Source: Temnothorax longispinosus (lineage: Eukaryota > Arthropoda > Insecta > Hymenoptera > Formicidae). Taken from it: a stretch of 64,000 nt of DNA. Under the pieces are notes generated by a model that worked only from the letters and a program-made list of their open reading frames with translations, was not told the DNA's origin and did not search any database. The DNA is taken from positions 20,859,579-20,923,578 of the forward strand of contig NC_092359.1 in the NCBI RefSeq assembly GCF_030848805.1. The letters are read 5' to 3'. The position numbers and the translations under genes are program-made. Positions 26,441-38,700 of the stretch are shown here, in pieces. Every line of letters starts with the position of its first letter. The first letter of the stretch is position 1.

Positions 26441-27300
26441 TAGAGATTATTCAGTTAAAACTTGGCAACGAAATTTCAGTCACGAAACTCGGCAACGGTC
26501 ATGACAGAGACCATATGGAGCACAATGTCTGAAAGTGCCCTCAACATCCGGCATCTATTTTGAATTTATGGCTGCGTATGTAGCGGCGCCGGAAACAATA
26601 TTGACTTTTCCGTCGGTGGAAATTTAAGGGCTCTCCCGCGCTGTGTCCCAGCATGTAGCGAACTTTCACCGATGCGTCCCGCCGAATCGCGAATGTACTC
26701 TCAGCTCGCTATTTGGGACGCCGGGTAACGGCAGAAAGTTTTCCCTCGGAAACGAAAAGTGCGACCCAATACGCGGTAATAAATGCGGCATGAGTCCACG
26801 GGGTAGGCGCGCGTTTAACGTTTTCCAACTGGGTCGCTTGCGCGAGTTTTCAAGCTTCGAGTTTGCGAGCATGACGCGAACTCGAGATACGCGCGTACGC
26901 GTTACTATACCCAAATCGATACAGGAGCATATATCCTCGCAATAAGAAGTCACAAAGTTTTAACATTACGGTTATGGGCTATCAGGCACTTAGCATATTA
27001 AAACTGCTCTGCGGCGAGCTGCCTGCGAACCGAACGATCGTTGGGGGTATCTTATCCGGTGTCTGTCTGCGGCTATTCGCGGCTATTCTCGATAAATTCC
27101 CGGACGCAAATGTGCCAGAAGCAAATTTGCGGCTGTATTAAAAGCCGACGGTTAATGATAATTGCCTCGCCGCCATCGACTTATTCATCAGCCAGTAAAC
27201 TTCGGCTCACGATTTAGTGACGCGCGTAATTAATCCGGCGTACTCGGCGTTTTCTTCTGAAAGTCTTAATGAAGCAAGTTTAGCATGCAACGACAAGTCG
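26441..27300. other. CpG-dense non-coding block, possible regulatory DNA
   Basis: CpG-dense island between two AT-rich deserts. The part at 27130-27250 groups homeodomain-type cores (TTAATGATAATTG, GTAATTAATC, TTATTCATCA) within GC-rich sequence, the texture of insect conserved non-coding elements. Opposing 100- and 95-codon frames (26643-26953) are composition artefacts. Regulatory function is inferred only. Confidence 0.35.
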
Positions 27301-27615
27301 CCTGCCATAAAAAAAATAGCATCGAAGTCCTAATTGCGTACATACTTTATTATTTATGAAACACATTGGTACACGAAGTTAATATAGTATCAGCTACGGA
27401 TTATTGCTAGGGTAATAATTAGCACGAATATTTTATATTGTCAAGGGAACCTTATCACATTACAATATAAATTATTCACGATATGCGAAATGTATAAGCT
27501 AACTCATTATTTATTGTATATTTTCTACTACTAGAGTATTGAATTCTGGTTATTGAATTGCCGATGCGATAAATAGATATTTAACTATATAAATACTTAA
27601 TTATGTATATATAGA
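27301..27615. other. AT-rich flank of the palindromic MITE
   Basis: No gene or repeat recognised immediately left of the MITE at 27618-27818. Confidence 0.55.
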
Positions 27616-27617
27616 TA

Positions 27618-27818
27618 CACTGAAAAAAGGTTTTAGTTATAATAACCAAGGCTTGGTGAAATAGCTTCAACTAAAGGATTTAGTGATTATGACAAAATAA
27701 TTTGGTTAATGTTAACAAATTTGGTTAACGTTAACCAAATATTTTGTCATAATCACTAAATCCTTTAGTTGAAGCTATTTCACCAAGCCTTGATTATTAT
27801 AAACAACTTTTTTCAGTG
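27618..27818. mobile_element. Near-complete palindromic MITE with TA duplication
   Basis: The left end CACTGAAAAAAG (27618-27629) is mirrored by CTTTTTTCAGTG (27807-27818). Both sides are flanked by TA (27616-27617, 27819-27820), as expected for Tc1/mariner-type insertion. The two ~97-bp arms pair over almost their entire length. A block of about 53 bp from CAAGGCTTGGTG through GATTATGACAAAAT is identical, and mismatches or indels are confined to the near-terminal GGTTTTAG/GTTGTT region and the centre. The centre itself is a GGTTAACGTTAACC palindrome. There is no coding capacity. Transcription through it would give a ~95-bp RNA hairpin. Confidence 0.88.
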
Positions 27819-27820
27819 TA

Positions 27821-29500
27821 CTTAACTATATACAAACGAATAATTGATTATATAATGGAAAGGCATCTATAAAAATGCAATTAAAGATCTTTCTGCTACA
27901 TTTAATATACATATATATTTGGGAGATATATGGGTAAAAATTAAACTCAATCTATTAAATAATTAATTTTAACATAGGCGCCCCCGAGCGTTTGAATGTC
28001 CGTTATGACATTTTTCTCCTTTCAAAGGCATTCTTCCGATATTGGATGGAGCACCGCGGGCGGATTTTTATTTTCGGGACTGTCATCCACGCGCGAACAA
28101 TAGCACTTCCTCCCCTGTCTTTGCCCCTCAGTTTCCAGATGAGCGATTCGCGCCGGGATTTATTTCTTCCCCCGTGCATTGAGAGCAAAAAAAGACGGAC
28201 GTATAGATACCCGCCATTGCACAGGGACCGCAAGGTTATACTCTTTTCTATTCTGAGTCCTATCCATCTTTTGTCTTGATATGAGCTATGAAAAGATAAT
28301 CGTTACAGGGAGTTCGATTCTTCGTATAGGTAAAAGATGATTTAATGCTGGTGAAAATTAATTATGCATTAAATTTATCAACTGATGTAAATAAAAATAT
28401 AATAAAGTTATTATGTCATGCGTACACAACAATTCTTAACGCAGTACGAGCAGTATAAGCAATAAAAAAATAATAAAATTTATGATGAATATAATTAACA
28501 TTGCTAATATGCATTTATAATACAATAATTCGCGTTTTATTTGAATGCAACTTTTACGCATTAATATTATTATAATTATCATGTCAAGAAAAATCTTAAT
28601 GCTCAAAATTTCCCCTTTAATGATTTTTCTTCTCGTTTGTCTATCCTTGTTTCAACTTTATAATTATCCGAGAGCATATCCTGGATTAAGTACGTAGCGT
28701 GTATACTACTGGGACCCGATGAAGATTGTAGAAATCCTTGGTAACTTTGGACGGCGTACTATTAAGAGGTAGGTGCAGCTAGATTATCAAGGCGTCCATA
28801 TACGATGGTACAGTTAAACCTTCTTGCTATGGGATTTCAGTTACATAGCCCTCCGGTAAAATTATCCTATCGTACTCCGTGTCTAGCGGAGAGTCCAGGT
28901 TTTCGAGATTTTGCTCGACCTAATCTTCGCTGAAAATTGTTTCTGCAAATTTCCAAGACCGACAGAATAACGGTCGGCGGATGGAAATAGTAAATTTTCA
29001 TTATTTATTCAAGGATCATCTATTCAATCCAGCTGTCTGCTACTTACCGACGCTTTGAATGGCAATATTCAAATTGATATGGATATTATAGAGATCATAA
29101 AACCGAAAAAGTATGGAAATATCGAAAGCCGTTAATGCAAAAACGAGAAATATCGTTTCCATTAAAATTGGCAAATCAAAGAAAAAACTGTATAAAATTT
29201 ATTGATGAATATTGATGGAATCTCATTTTTCTTTCATATTTAAAAGAATTAACGTTTCTTCATTATCGAGCAAAAAAATTTTCAATAATATTCTCAATAA
29301 TTTCTTCATTATTAAATAAATTATGTTATTCATCATTGAATTCTCATCTTATCTTATACAATATTCTTCGAGCAGTTCTATTAAATATTATATTTGTTTA
29401 TATCGCGTGTATTTACGCGATACATGTATATACGTATATTAAATACGATATTTAATAAATCTCGAAACACCGTAAAAAAAATTTCCGAGATAAATTATTA
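27821..29500. other. Non-coding stretch, AT-rich with one GC patch
   Basis: AT-rich apart from a GC patch at about 27975-28270, which holds opposing 95- and 76-codon frames with no recognisable domain. A short perfect hairpin lies at 29401-29422 (TATCGCGT, 6-bp loop, ACGCGATA). Confidence 0.5.
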
Positions 29501-30133
29501 ATTGTCGCACTTGTCGAGAGAAATGAATATTATCCATTGAATAAATTGCAGAGGTATCCCGATGGCGGAACTTTGGAAGACCCGGTTTGCGGCCTGCGAA
29601 ACTGCCACCCTCAGCTTGCTTAGACACTGTGCAAATAGTAAACAATTAGCGATGCGTCCAAACTTCGTATGCGGATTTAGGGTAAAGATGCTCGATGGAT
29701 CTATTTGCGTGAGAGTTAGCGTAAGGCAAATCTGTGCTGAGCTGTGTCTTCGCATACCGATATGGCAACGCCTACGTGATGATTAATACTTATCAGTTAC
29801 ACAAGCTCGAAAATGCGCACGGAGATGGAATATGCATCAGGCTGGTACGAGGTTTCCGAGCGTCTTTGAATACACATTATCTCCACGAGGTAATTTTCCA
29901 TATGTATAAGCGTAGCGCGACAAGATCCGTAGCAATCAGATGCAAGCGTTTGAATTGTAATATTTTAGCGCGAGGAAAGGAGGACGAGGGTTGTCATCAC
30001 ATTTCTCGGAGACTAACACACGGAAAGTACGGTCGCCAAATTACACGCTTGTTGATACGTTGTGCGGTATCGCGGGCGTAATACGTCACCATTTTGCATT
30101 GAATGTCACACGGCGTGATATACTCGAATAAAA

Positions 30134-30137
<4 letters not shown>
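29501..30137. other. Non-coding stretch, moderate CpG
   Basis: Overlapping plus frames of 74 (29562-29786) and 115 codons (29734-30081) and minus frames of 68 and 85 codons lie here. None has a recognisable domain. I see no evidence for a gene. Confidence 0.4.

Positions 30138-30179
<42 letters not shown>
30138..30179. repeat. (AT)n microsatellite
   Basis: About 21 uninterrupted AT units, followed by CATATATACTCACATATATG, a decayed extension. Confidence 0.95.
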
Positions 30180-30184
<5 letters not shown>

Positions 30185-32403
30185 TACTCACATATATGCG
30201 TATGCGCACTAAGTATTCAGTATGAAGTATCGATTTCCAACATTTCCAACTTTCCGTACTGGTCACGGATAATAATTCGCGTAGAAAATATCAGATATTA
30301 TCGCCTTTAAACTTGTTTCCATCGGAATTGAGCTTGGATAACGTCGAAGCTTCGCGGGATATGCATTTCTCGTGATTTGACAGCTGTCGGGTTTTTACCA
30401 AAGCTAAAAGGGAAACTGCGCGAACGCGACTGACCCTTTTCTGCGACAGAGATATGTCATCTAAAATTAATAAGTATTGAAAATTAATAAGTATCGAGAA
30501 GATATCTGTGTCTCTCAGCTCGAACGATCAAATATAAATTATTCAGACTCTCACATATTCAAATTATTGGTTACATAATAAATTACAAAATAAAACTTAT
30601 AAAACCACGGTATTAATAAATGTGCCTTGCGTTAGTCACATAATTACAGACGATTTTAGCAGAGAAATAGCCTTTAACTTTAATCATATAAAAAAGATAT
30701 AAGCTTTTAGAATGAGTAACGCCAAGTACCGTGTAATTTCGTGGCTTTGCGAGAAGTCTGTGTAGAAATTCGGTCGTTTGATAATCTTGCTTGTTGTTTT
30801 AATGCGTCCGCATTCAATGATTTACAAAGGATGTCGTACGTTGAAACAATATCGTCTAGTCACGCTGGCGCAATGCGCATAATTAACATCGTACGTGACT
30901 ACGTGAGCGAATGGTACATCTTAAATGTATATTTATCTTGACAGGGAGCTACGAACGCGAAATTATATTATTGTATTAAGCGATTAGTGGCGTGCCGCAT
31001 GTAACGCAAATACATCCTGTCTCACGATTATGCACGTCCACCGTGCATTCCGAGTACCGAGGGGGTTGTGATTTATGCCGTATGCAGATGCGGCCGAAGT
31101 CACTCCTCTTGAATGCCATTGACCAATGGAACAGTGAGGTGATAACAAAGGTAACTTGATCAAAATGCATCCGCACAGTCGTAACAAATTACTACTCGAA
31201 TATCTCGAGTATATATTGCGGGAATTCATACGCCGCGCCGCACGTATTTCCACGTGTTAAGAAACGTGGTACTTATGTAGATTACCCTGTGTCAGCTTAC
31301 TGATACCCTTTTTTTATCTACAGGCGCAATTTTCAACCAGTCTACTCCGACGTTATTATTATGTTATTACCTCGCGTGTAATTCTACTCGTGATTCTGAA
31401 CGCTGCGAATTTCCATATTCAATATTCAGTCCTGCATAAAATAACTAATATGTAGAGACGCGCGCGAGAGTTCGATAAAAAGAGAAAAGCAAGCAAAAAA
31501 AAAAAAAGACAGAACGCATTCTCAAGAAAATTACCATTTTAAACGTGAGAGCTAATCTTGCTCACGTATATAAAACATAACGACGTGCAATTAACATTTA
31601 GTCAGAAGTAAGATCTATTCATGTGCAAATAACCCGGCAATGCCTTGCGCTTTCGCATCAACGTGGGTTTCGCCCATGTCTCAATCTCTTGCGAATGTAA
31701 TCCTTCAAGTAACGGAGACAGTTTACCACTTTGAGAGTGTCGGCAATAATGCCGCAATCTGCTGAGCGCAGAAACAAACGCAGCGAGTTTGCTCACGGCC
31801 GGTCATTCTGATGAACGGTTAAATTGAAAATTAGTCCCACCTAGCTGTTTTCCACGGAGGATTCCGCGCGCTTCTCTCCCCGGACAGTTCTCTCTGCCGT
31901 ACAATTCAATTTTCCGGGAACACTGCCGGAATCTGGGCCGCGCCACAATAGCAGCTTCAATTTTCATTATAATCAGTTTGAACTCAGTTAGGATACCGTC
32001 GGATAAAAGCCTAGCCCGTGTTTACGAAAAACAAGTGATACATTGTCGATACACCAAGGGGAAATGATGGCAAAACTCTGTCGCGCTACATCGTTCTAAT
32101 GTAGGAAAACTGATATAAATACTGTTTAGCTATAAAAAAAACAAGCGTAATTTTTGGTTCGTTGCTTTTATATCGTATGCTTTTACAGCGTAAAATATAA
32201 AAATAGCGAAAATAAGAGATGCATGATATACACGATATGCAGGAAAAGAATATAATATTACAAATTATTTATTCATTAAATTATTAGAATATGAATGGAT
32301 TAATGTGTAATTTCGATATTAAATCCACATTAGCTTCGACAAAAATATCGCTGAATAATTGTTAAAATGTTATAAATGTTCAACATTCAGAAAATATAAA
32401 TAA
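30180..32403. other. Non-coding stretch, mixed composition
   Basis: Moderately CpG-rich patches near 30960-31260 and 31600-31990, AT-rich elsewhere. A run of about 14 A lies near 31494-31507. No gene or RNA recognised. Confidence 0.5.
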
Positions 32404-32569
32404 CTAGCTGGTTACCCGGGCTTCGCCCGGGCGTCGTTTTTCTTCAAACGACTTCATTTGTGTTTCAATATCCTTATTCCGGCTTCCAAAAAATCGGTAA
32501 CGAAAAATTATACACTTTATAGCACTCCCCAGAAATTAATTTGGCAATTAAACCCTAGTATAGATGAGA
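32404..32569 (-). mobile_element. Mini-Helitron (non-autonomous), minus strand
   Basis: Read on the minus strand, the 3' end has a GC-rich hairpin CCCGGGCGAAGCCCGGG (32415-32431). It is followed 11 nt later by the terminal CTAG (32404-32407), and the next base outside is T. This matches the Helitron 3' signature of a short hairpin 10-12 nt from a CTRR end, inserted before T. A candidate 5' end is TCTCATCTATACTAGGG starting at 32569 with A just outside, giving the A/T insertion site Helitrons use. A second hairpin (GTCGTTT/AAACGAC, 32433-32452) lies just inside the first. At ~166 bp it has no Rep/helicase frame. The 3' end is well supported; the 5' end is less certain. Confidence 0.7.
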
Positions 32570-34370
32570 TAGATATTAACGCAATTTTTTACAGAAAGCA
32601 AATAAAATGTAAATATTTTATTATTTTCATATAATTATACCACTGTTTATTAGGACTAAAATATATATATCTTACAAAAATTTACGTAAAAGTTCTCGAG
32701 ACTTTTTTCATAGATTTTCAAGATATCTTATGTGATTTGGAAATTATAAATTTATACTTATCAATTTTAATTGTTCTATCCTTATTAATTGTTTTCCCGA
32801 ATTATCAAATATATCGCGCGTGTCTAATTTTCCTCATTGAATTTACATGGTTAGCACCTACAGCTATTCCTGTCCAAAATTTCGAAATATAGTTTCGACT
32901 GTTTAGTCGCTATACATATACATATAACACAGTTAATTTAGAGCGGAGAACAGGCTCCCAAATGTAAATTGCTTGAATGCTTCATGAAGTTTATATTATG
33001 CACATTATCATATGACTAAAGATAATCCCAGCGGTTTGATGGGAATATTACAAAGCTCAAGATTATTATTAGAAAAATATTATCATTTTTTAAATATATA
33101 TCTCATATGCGTCATTATCATGCGCTTATTATTTCATTGCAATCATTATTTTACAACTATTCTACTTTGATGCAATATACATTAAGTATATATTAAGATA
33201 TTGATTTTTATATGTTATTATACATCTCTTATTACGTATATAAAAATATTACTATTATGTCGCTTGTCGAATATTATCATTGCGGGGTATTCTGCAATGT
33301 AAAATTCATTCTGTGCAATTACGAGCTGTACATTACTACGATAATAGATCTTCGTGACATCCTTTAATTTTCGCATGTCCCGAATATTTGGAAGCCAGTC
33401 TCATAATCGATATACCGTGCTCGGTCACGATACATAAATAAGCTTAGGAACATCAATATACGTGTATATGTAGCTACATATATGTGGCAAGATGTAAAGA
33501 AAGAAAGACCAGGCAACACACGATGATAAATTATAATCATAAAAATCAATGCAAGATTAATCAACTCGGAGTTACATTAACATTGTACAATTATTATACA
33601 AATATTAAAACTCTGTAAGCTCTTTTTATTTAAATCTTCATGGCAATTAAGTCTAGTGCGTAAAATTATTAGCTTCAATTTTACTTATCCTTGAAATGTT
33701 ATAATTTTTAGGCACACAGAAAAGGTGCCTTATTACTTGGTGGTACGAGCGAGTTTCTGCTTAATTATTCTAGTCACACGCATATCATTATCGCGGAAGA
33801 GCCCCATCAAAACTTTGAAGATCTACCGAGAATCTGCTCACTATGGCCAGGGTCGCCCTAGTTCAACCCCAACTTGCAGAAGATGTCTCTACCCTCTATA
33901 ATCTTCAATCGTTACCGTAGACGCAGCTGACCTCTTGGACATCCATTGTGTAAATGGAGTCTGTGAAAATCTTCTGTCTTGGTTTTTCAGTATTATTTCA
34001 GCTGTTCAACGGTCCTCGAAAGCACATTTCCCACGCGCTTGCTAATGATTCAATGCACCCGAAACTTCTCTCTGCTCTATTATAGTCAATTTCACAATCT
34101 CTCTCCTCTCTTGAAGAGAGGATATCTCGTATACTCATACATTTTATATATGTTACATGCGCAACAAGTTAATGCTTTATGGATATCTATCAATAGAGAC
34201 TTCGTTTCTCTTGCATTCTCTTTCCCTCTCTCACTTAAAGTGTAGTAAAAATATAAAATAATATTTAATATATGTGTGTGACACCCTCTTCTTTAAATTG
34301 TAAAATATAGCGTTTCTTCTGATGGCTTAAGGATAAAATGGGGATTTAACCTGAAAAAAAATCGCGACTA
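32570..34370. other. AT-rich non-coding stretch
   Basis: Largely AT-rich. A patch at about 33720-33960 is richer in C and has a less AT-rich, exon-like texture, but neither strand gives a convincing frame. No gene called. Confidence 0.5.
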
Positions 34371-35090
34371 CATTTTTTCGGATTATCATATCACGGCTAA
34401 GCTCGACATTCACGATTCGCATAGCATTACGCTGCGACGTCCGTCTTTGCGTCTCGCGGATTTGGAAGCGTGCGTTATCGCCGGTCTCTCGTCCTTCAGG
34501 ATTCAAGCTCGCGCAAGGTAAAGCCCGCGCGTGCTGCGCTGCGAAAGAGTTCGCGCCGCAAGGGTATCGTGATACCGGTATCTCGCAGTAATATTTGATA
34601 TACGAGACCGGGACTGTACGGTTGCCATATTTCTGCCGACTTTGCGAACCGTTTTAGTTTTTCGTACCATTTGGAAGGCTTCCAGTGGCGAGGTATTCCG
34701 CGTTGCTCTGCGCGCGCGCTTTGCCGCCGCGCCGCGGCTAAAATATACTCGCCTCAACATGTGCGGGAAACGTACGAGCGGGTCGTACGTTTTACTCGCA
34801 CGACCGGGTAAAGGTAGAAGACTCGTGCCTCCCACACGGGCGTCAGTTTACGTTGTATTTGTCCACGTAGAGCTTTTGTGTATCTGAACGGCTGCCAAAA
34901 ATTCCCCGATCTTACAAATCTGTTTCTCAGCCTAACTAAACAGTTTTGGTCACCGCGCCTCCCCGACCTGTCTGTCGGAAGTGACTCGAGTTTCAGCTTC
35001 CTCCATTCGACAATCGTGCGTTTTACGCAAATAGCAACTGTCAGGTTTCTGATGAAGTCTCTCTTCCTGCAGGTTCTTTAACAAAACGTG
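34371..35090. other. CpG-dense block, possible promoter-like island
   Basis: Strongly CpG-rich, with a GCCGCCGCGCCGCGGC core near 34718-34738. An 81-codon plus frame and a 110-codon minus frame overlap, with no domain in either. A 7-bp-arm inverted repeat CGTACGA/TCGTACG lies near 34771-34789. Regulatory status is inferred from composition only. Confidence 0.35.
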
Positions 35091-36990
35091 ATTGGTTGGA
35101 ATAAAACTTCCGGTTTAGCGCGAGATTTAGCGTAACTATGGAGTAACTTGGACATTATTACGTTCGTTGTTTAATTCCGCGGCACGGAATTCATTTTTCA
35201 CCGTATCTTAATGTTCCATCTGTCATGAAATAGGCTAACGATTAGATTCTTGTATTGTTCACGCAACGTAATTCAACACCGCTTTTAATTCGAAAATTTT
35301 ATACGGTAGCAATATTTTCCAACCTTGTAATTTAGGATTATTTCTCTTGGATATAGATCATATTGTCTCGTACGCGGGTGCTTTTATCACTGTCTGATAG
35401 CATCGTTGATTTTCCTCGCGCAGTTATTGCCGAGTTTCCTACGGTTTTCTCGTGTTTCGAGGCAGTTACCGGTGGCTCGCTTCCGCAACAGGCATGCCCG
35501 AGGTAATCGTCCCGCGCGGCTCGTTTTTCTCGACTTCAAGCCATCGATCGTGGCAAGTCGCTCTACTGGCGATCGTGAATAGGCGATGAGGGGAGGCACG
35601 ACATATTCGAGTTGCGAGTATCATTAAATAAAGATGGATCAGAAACAACGTCTAATGTGCTCCCGAGATACCAGAGAATCGATATAAACTCACGTTATTA
35701 TGCGACATTACGCAAATGTTATGCGATTAACGCTTTTACGTGATTATCGCGAAATACATTTATCATACGCACAAATTAATTCCGTTTATCGTGCGGAATG
35801 TATTAAGTATTTTATAGAAAATATAGAAGGAAGGAGAAGAGTATTGCCCTTCCCCGTTACAGTTCCCGTTTTTTTTCTTTTCTTCCTTAGAGTTCCTAAT
35901 CAACGTAGTAAAGAATTATATTAATGATTGTTCATATTAAAGATTGTTATACACTTTAAAAGAAGGGAATATCGACCCAGTCAGTAACATTAAAACAAAA
36001 GAAGAAGATTATATTAGCAGACTCGTTATTTCTGTTATAAATAGGAATAAATTTAAAATACGTTGACGAGCGTATTTTCGCGCCGTTTGTGAATTAGCGA
36101 GACGTGCACGAGAAGCGAGGCTCATGTTTTCCTTAGTTCATTGGTTACAAAGCTGATGAAAGGACCGTCCGCCGCAGGCGCTGACTTCTCGAGTCACTTT
36201 GATTTAGACAATCTTGTTTCGCAGGCAAGCTCACTCAGAAATTTAAAATAGTCGGTACGAATAAGGGAGAGAACGAGAGAGAGAAGTTTGCGCGTGTCGG
36301 TGAAATCGGGCGGCAGCAAAAAAGAAAAGTTAAAGTGAGAAGCTACCGCAGAGCGAACACTTGCAGTTGCACCGTCTGAAGTATGTACTTGGCGAATAAA
36401 ACCCGCCTATCTCGAGCGCAAGACATTCGTAATTTGTATATCGTAAACTCACTCAGCCAAGTTCTCAGGTAACTTGATTGATTCACCTGCGGGAAATATT
36501 ACAAAAAATAAGATTGCATCGCGGCCAGTTGGTTCGATTACCTCGACTTATAGATGACAGCAAAATATTTATAAGGATCGTCCGTCCGTATTAAAGCCGT
36601 AAATTAATCTCGTTAAACGTACTTATTTCAGACCGAAATAAATGTCTCGAGGTAAAAATATTGAATATTTTCTCCAAAACAATCTGTCAATCGTGGACAA
36701 TTCCCGTAGAGATATTGATGTAATTAATATCTAAAATTAGTGATAAAAAATAAGTTCCTCGTGTTTGTCCGAAAGCGGAGCGTTCTATAAAATTTATTGA
36801 ATTCTCGATCAATTCTCTCTCTACTTCGTATATTCTCAAATTTACTCGGTTTATATATTTTTGCTGCAGATTTATTTTTACAACAACCCATCGCCGTTGA
36901 AAATAGGGCGCGCTCGCCTGTCGCCGGTTGCCCTTCAAAAAGTCCTCGCAAAATGAGTTCGCCCGAGTCACACGCCGGTCTCGATTAGAA
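35091..36990. other. Non-coding stretch, mixed composition
   Basis: CpG patches at about 35360-35600, 36060-36420 and 36880-36990 within AT-rich sequence. A short GA-rich run (GAGAGAACGAGAGAGAGAAG) lies near 36268-36287. No gene recognised. Confidence 0.45.
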
Positions 36991-37760
36991 TTTCATCATG
37001 CCCGCGGTTATGCCGTTCCCTGATGGCACAATGCACGGGCCTCGCGCTGCGACAGCGCGCGCCAGTACCTCGAAATAGAAATTTCTCACGGGTTGTCTGG
37101 ATGGCAGGCATTGGACTCAGGTGGGTGCACGCTACATCGATTATCGAGGCGGTACACGTTACCTCTCTCTACTGTGGTCGCTTAAGGCCCCTTTCCTACC
37201 GTTGGTAGGATGACAGAGGAAGGTTGGGGACGGGGGAAGAGGGGAAAAAGGGGAGGGTGAAATCGCCCCTATTCCTAAACTCCTCAGAGACGATCGCCCG
37301 CATCTAAAAGGGATGCATCCCCGCGCGCGGCACGTTATCCCGTAACCTTCGCACAGCTCCCCCCATATCCCCACATCGGCATCGTACGGCAATCCCGTTT
37401 AGCCTCCGCCCCCGAGAACGCCAATTGTCTATTGGAATTTGATAATAGTTCGTCGCCGCGATGTAAAATTCATGAGGCGACCCTGGGATTGTAACAATCG
37501 AGTATCGCCGCGGGTTACGCGCGCGCGAAGTTAGGGTTTGTATCGGATTCCAGAGCGGGCGCATGACATTCTCGTCTAGCCAAGGGGCAGAGGCGGATGG
37601 GAAACCAGGTCGAGCCGTGTAACCGGCATTAACCGACTTTCTTTGACTTTTTTCCACGCGCGAGGAAATGCATGTCGTGTTACACAAGGCGTCGGTACGT
37701 GTAAAACGCGTCGGATTTCGATATATTCCACTTGAACGCCGTGAAACGGCGAAATGTATG
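36991..37760. other. CpG-dense non-coding block
   Basis: CpG-rich island containing a strong G-quadruplex motif at 37226-37257. Minus frames of 77 and 127 codons (37159-37687) have no recognisable domain. Confidence 0.4.
37226..37257 (+). other. G-quadruplex-forming motif
   Basis: On plus, five G-runs are separated by short loops: GGGG (37226-37229), AC, GGGGG (37232-37236), AAGA, GGGG (37241-37244), AAAAA, GGGG (37250-37253), A, GGG (37255-37257). This exceeds the usual criterion of four runs of three or more G with loops of 1-7 nt. It sits in a longer purine tract starting near 37216. Confidence 0.8.
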
Positions 37761-38700
37761 TATCTCCTGGAATTTCAATGCGCGCGGAAACTCCTCAGGG
37801 TGCATTTCCGCTGAGAGAGACTGGTCGTGAAGTCAATGAATTCATAGATTCGGTAAAAATAAAAAAGAACGTTCGACGTTTTTGGTGCATGTTGTATCGA
37901 GATTGAATCTGACAACGAGATGAGCTTTCGGTACGATACAAATATTCGGCGCAATACTTTCAAATAATATATGTAAGTTAATTAAAAATATTACATTAGG
38001 TATATAATTTTTCATGTTGTTTAAATTAGGGTGACTTAATGCCAAAAGATATAAAGATAAATTTTGTTTACTAACTATATTAATAGAAACAGGAGAAAAT
38101 ATCATATATTGATAACGATTAAAAATACTATTATATTCGAATAGGGAAATGCAACTAATTGACCATTCATCTATATTAATTAGCAGTAATGATCGGATTA
38201 TTGGGTATATTAAATTTTGATTGACGTTGTTATGTATTTAGAAGCTGTCTAACATCGAAATGCATTATGCGTCACGTTTTGTCGATAGAAGGGCATTTTG
38301 GATGAAACCGCACAGTGTCTCATTCCACGCTATTACGTCAATACTTTGCGAAACTGCGGTTGGAGCGGTTCGATGTTTCACATCAGCTTTTTCTGAAAAA
38401 CTCCATTTCTACCTTCTAATTCCATCAATTTCTAAACTTCCTATATCAGTTAAAACATTTTCGACGTACTAATTTTCTTCGGAACGTCGATAATAATCGT
38501 GTATAATTTCATTAAAGCGAATAATAAAGTTTTAGAGGTATTATTACTCTGCGCACAGAATGTAAAATATGTTTTTGACATTCAAAGCTTGTGAAATATT
38601 ATTACACAATTTTAATAGGCATTTTCATTGTCGTTTTCCGTGATTACAATTGTTATAACAAATTAACAAAAACAAATCCTTGCCAAGAAAAAAAAACAAA
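37761..38700. other. AT-rich non-coding stretch
   Basis: No gene, RNA or element recognised. An A-run (AAAAAAAAAACAAA) lies near 38690. Confidence 0.55.

Noticed and set aside
33721..33960. Possible decayed exon or transposase fragment
   Set aside because: Composition is less AT-rich than its surroundings, but neither strand gives a continuous frame with a recognisable motif.
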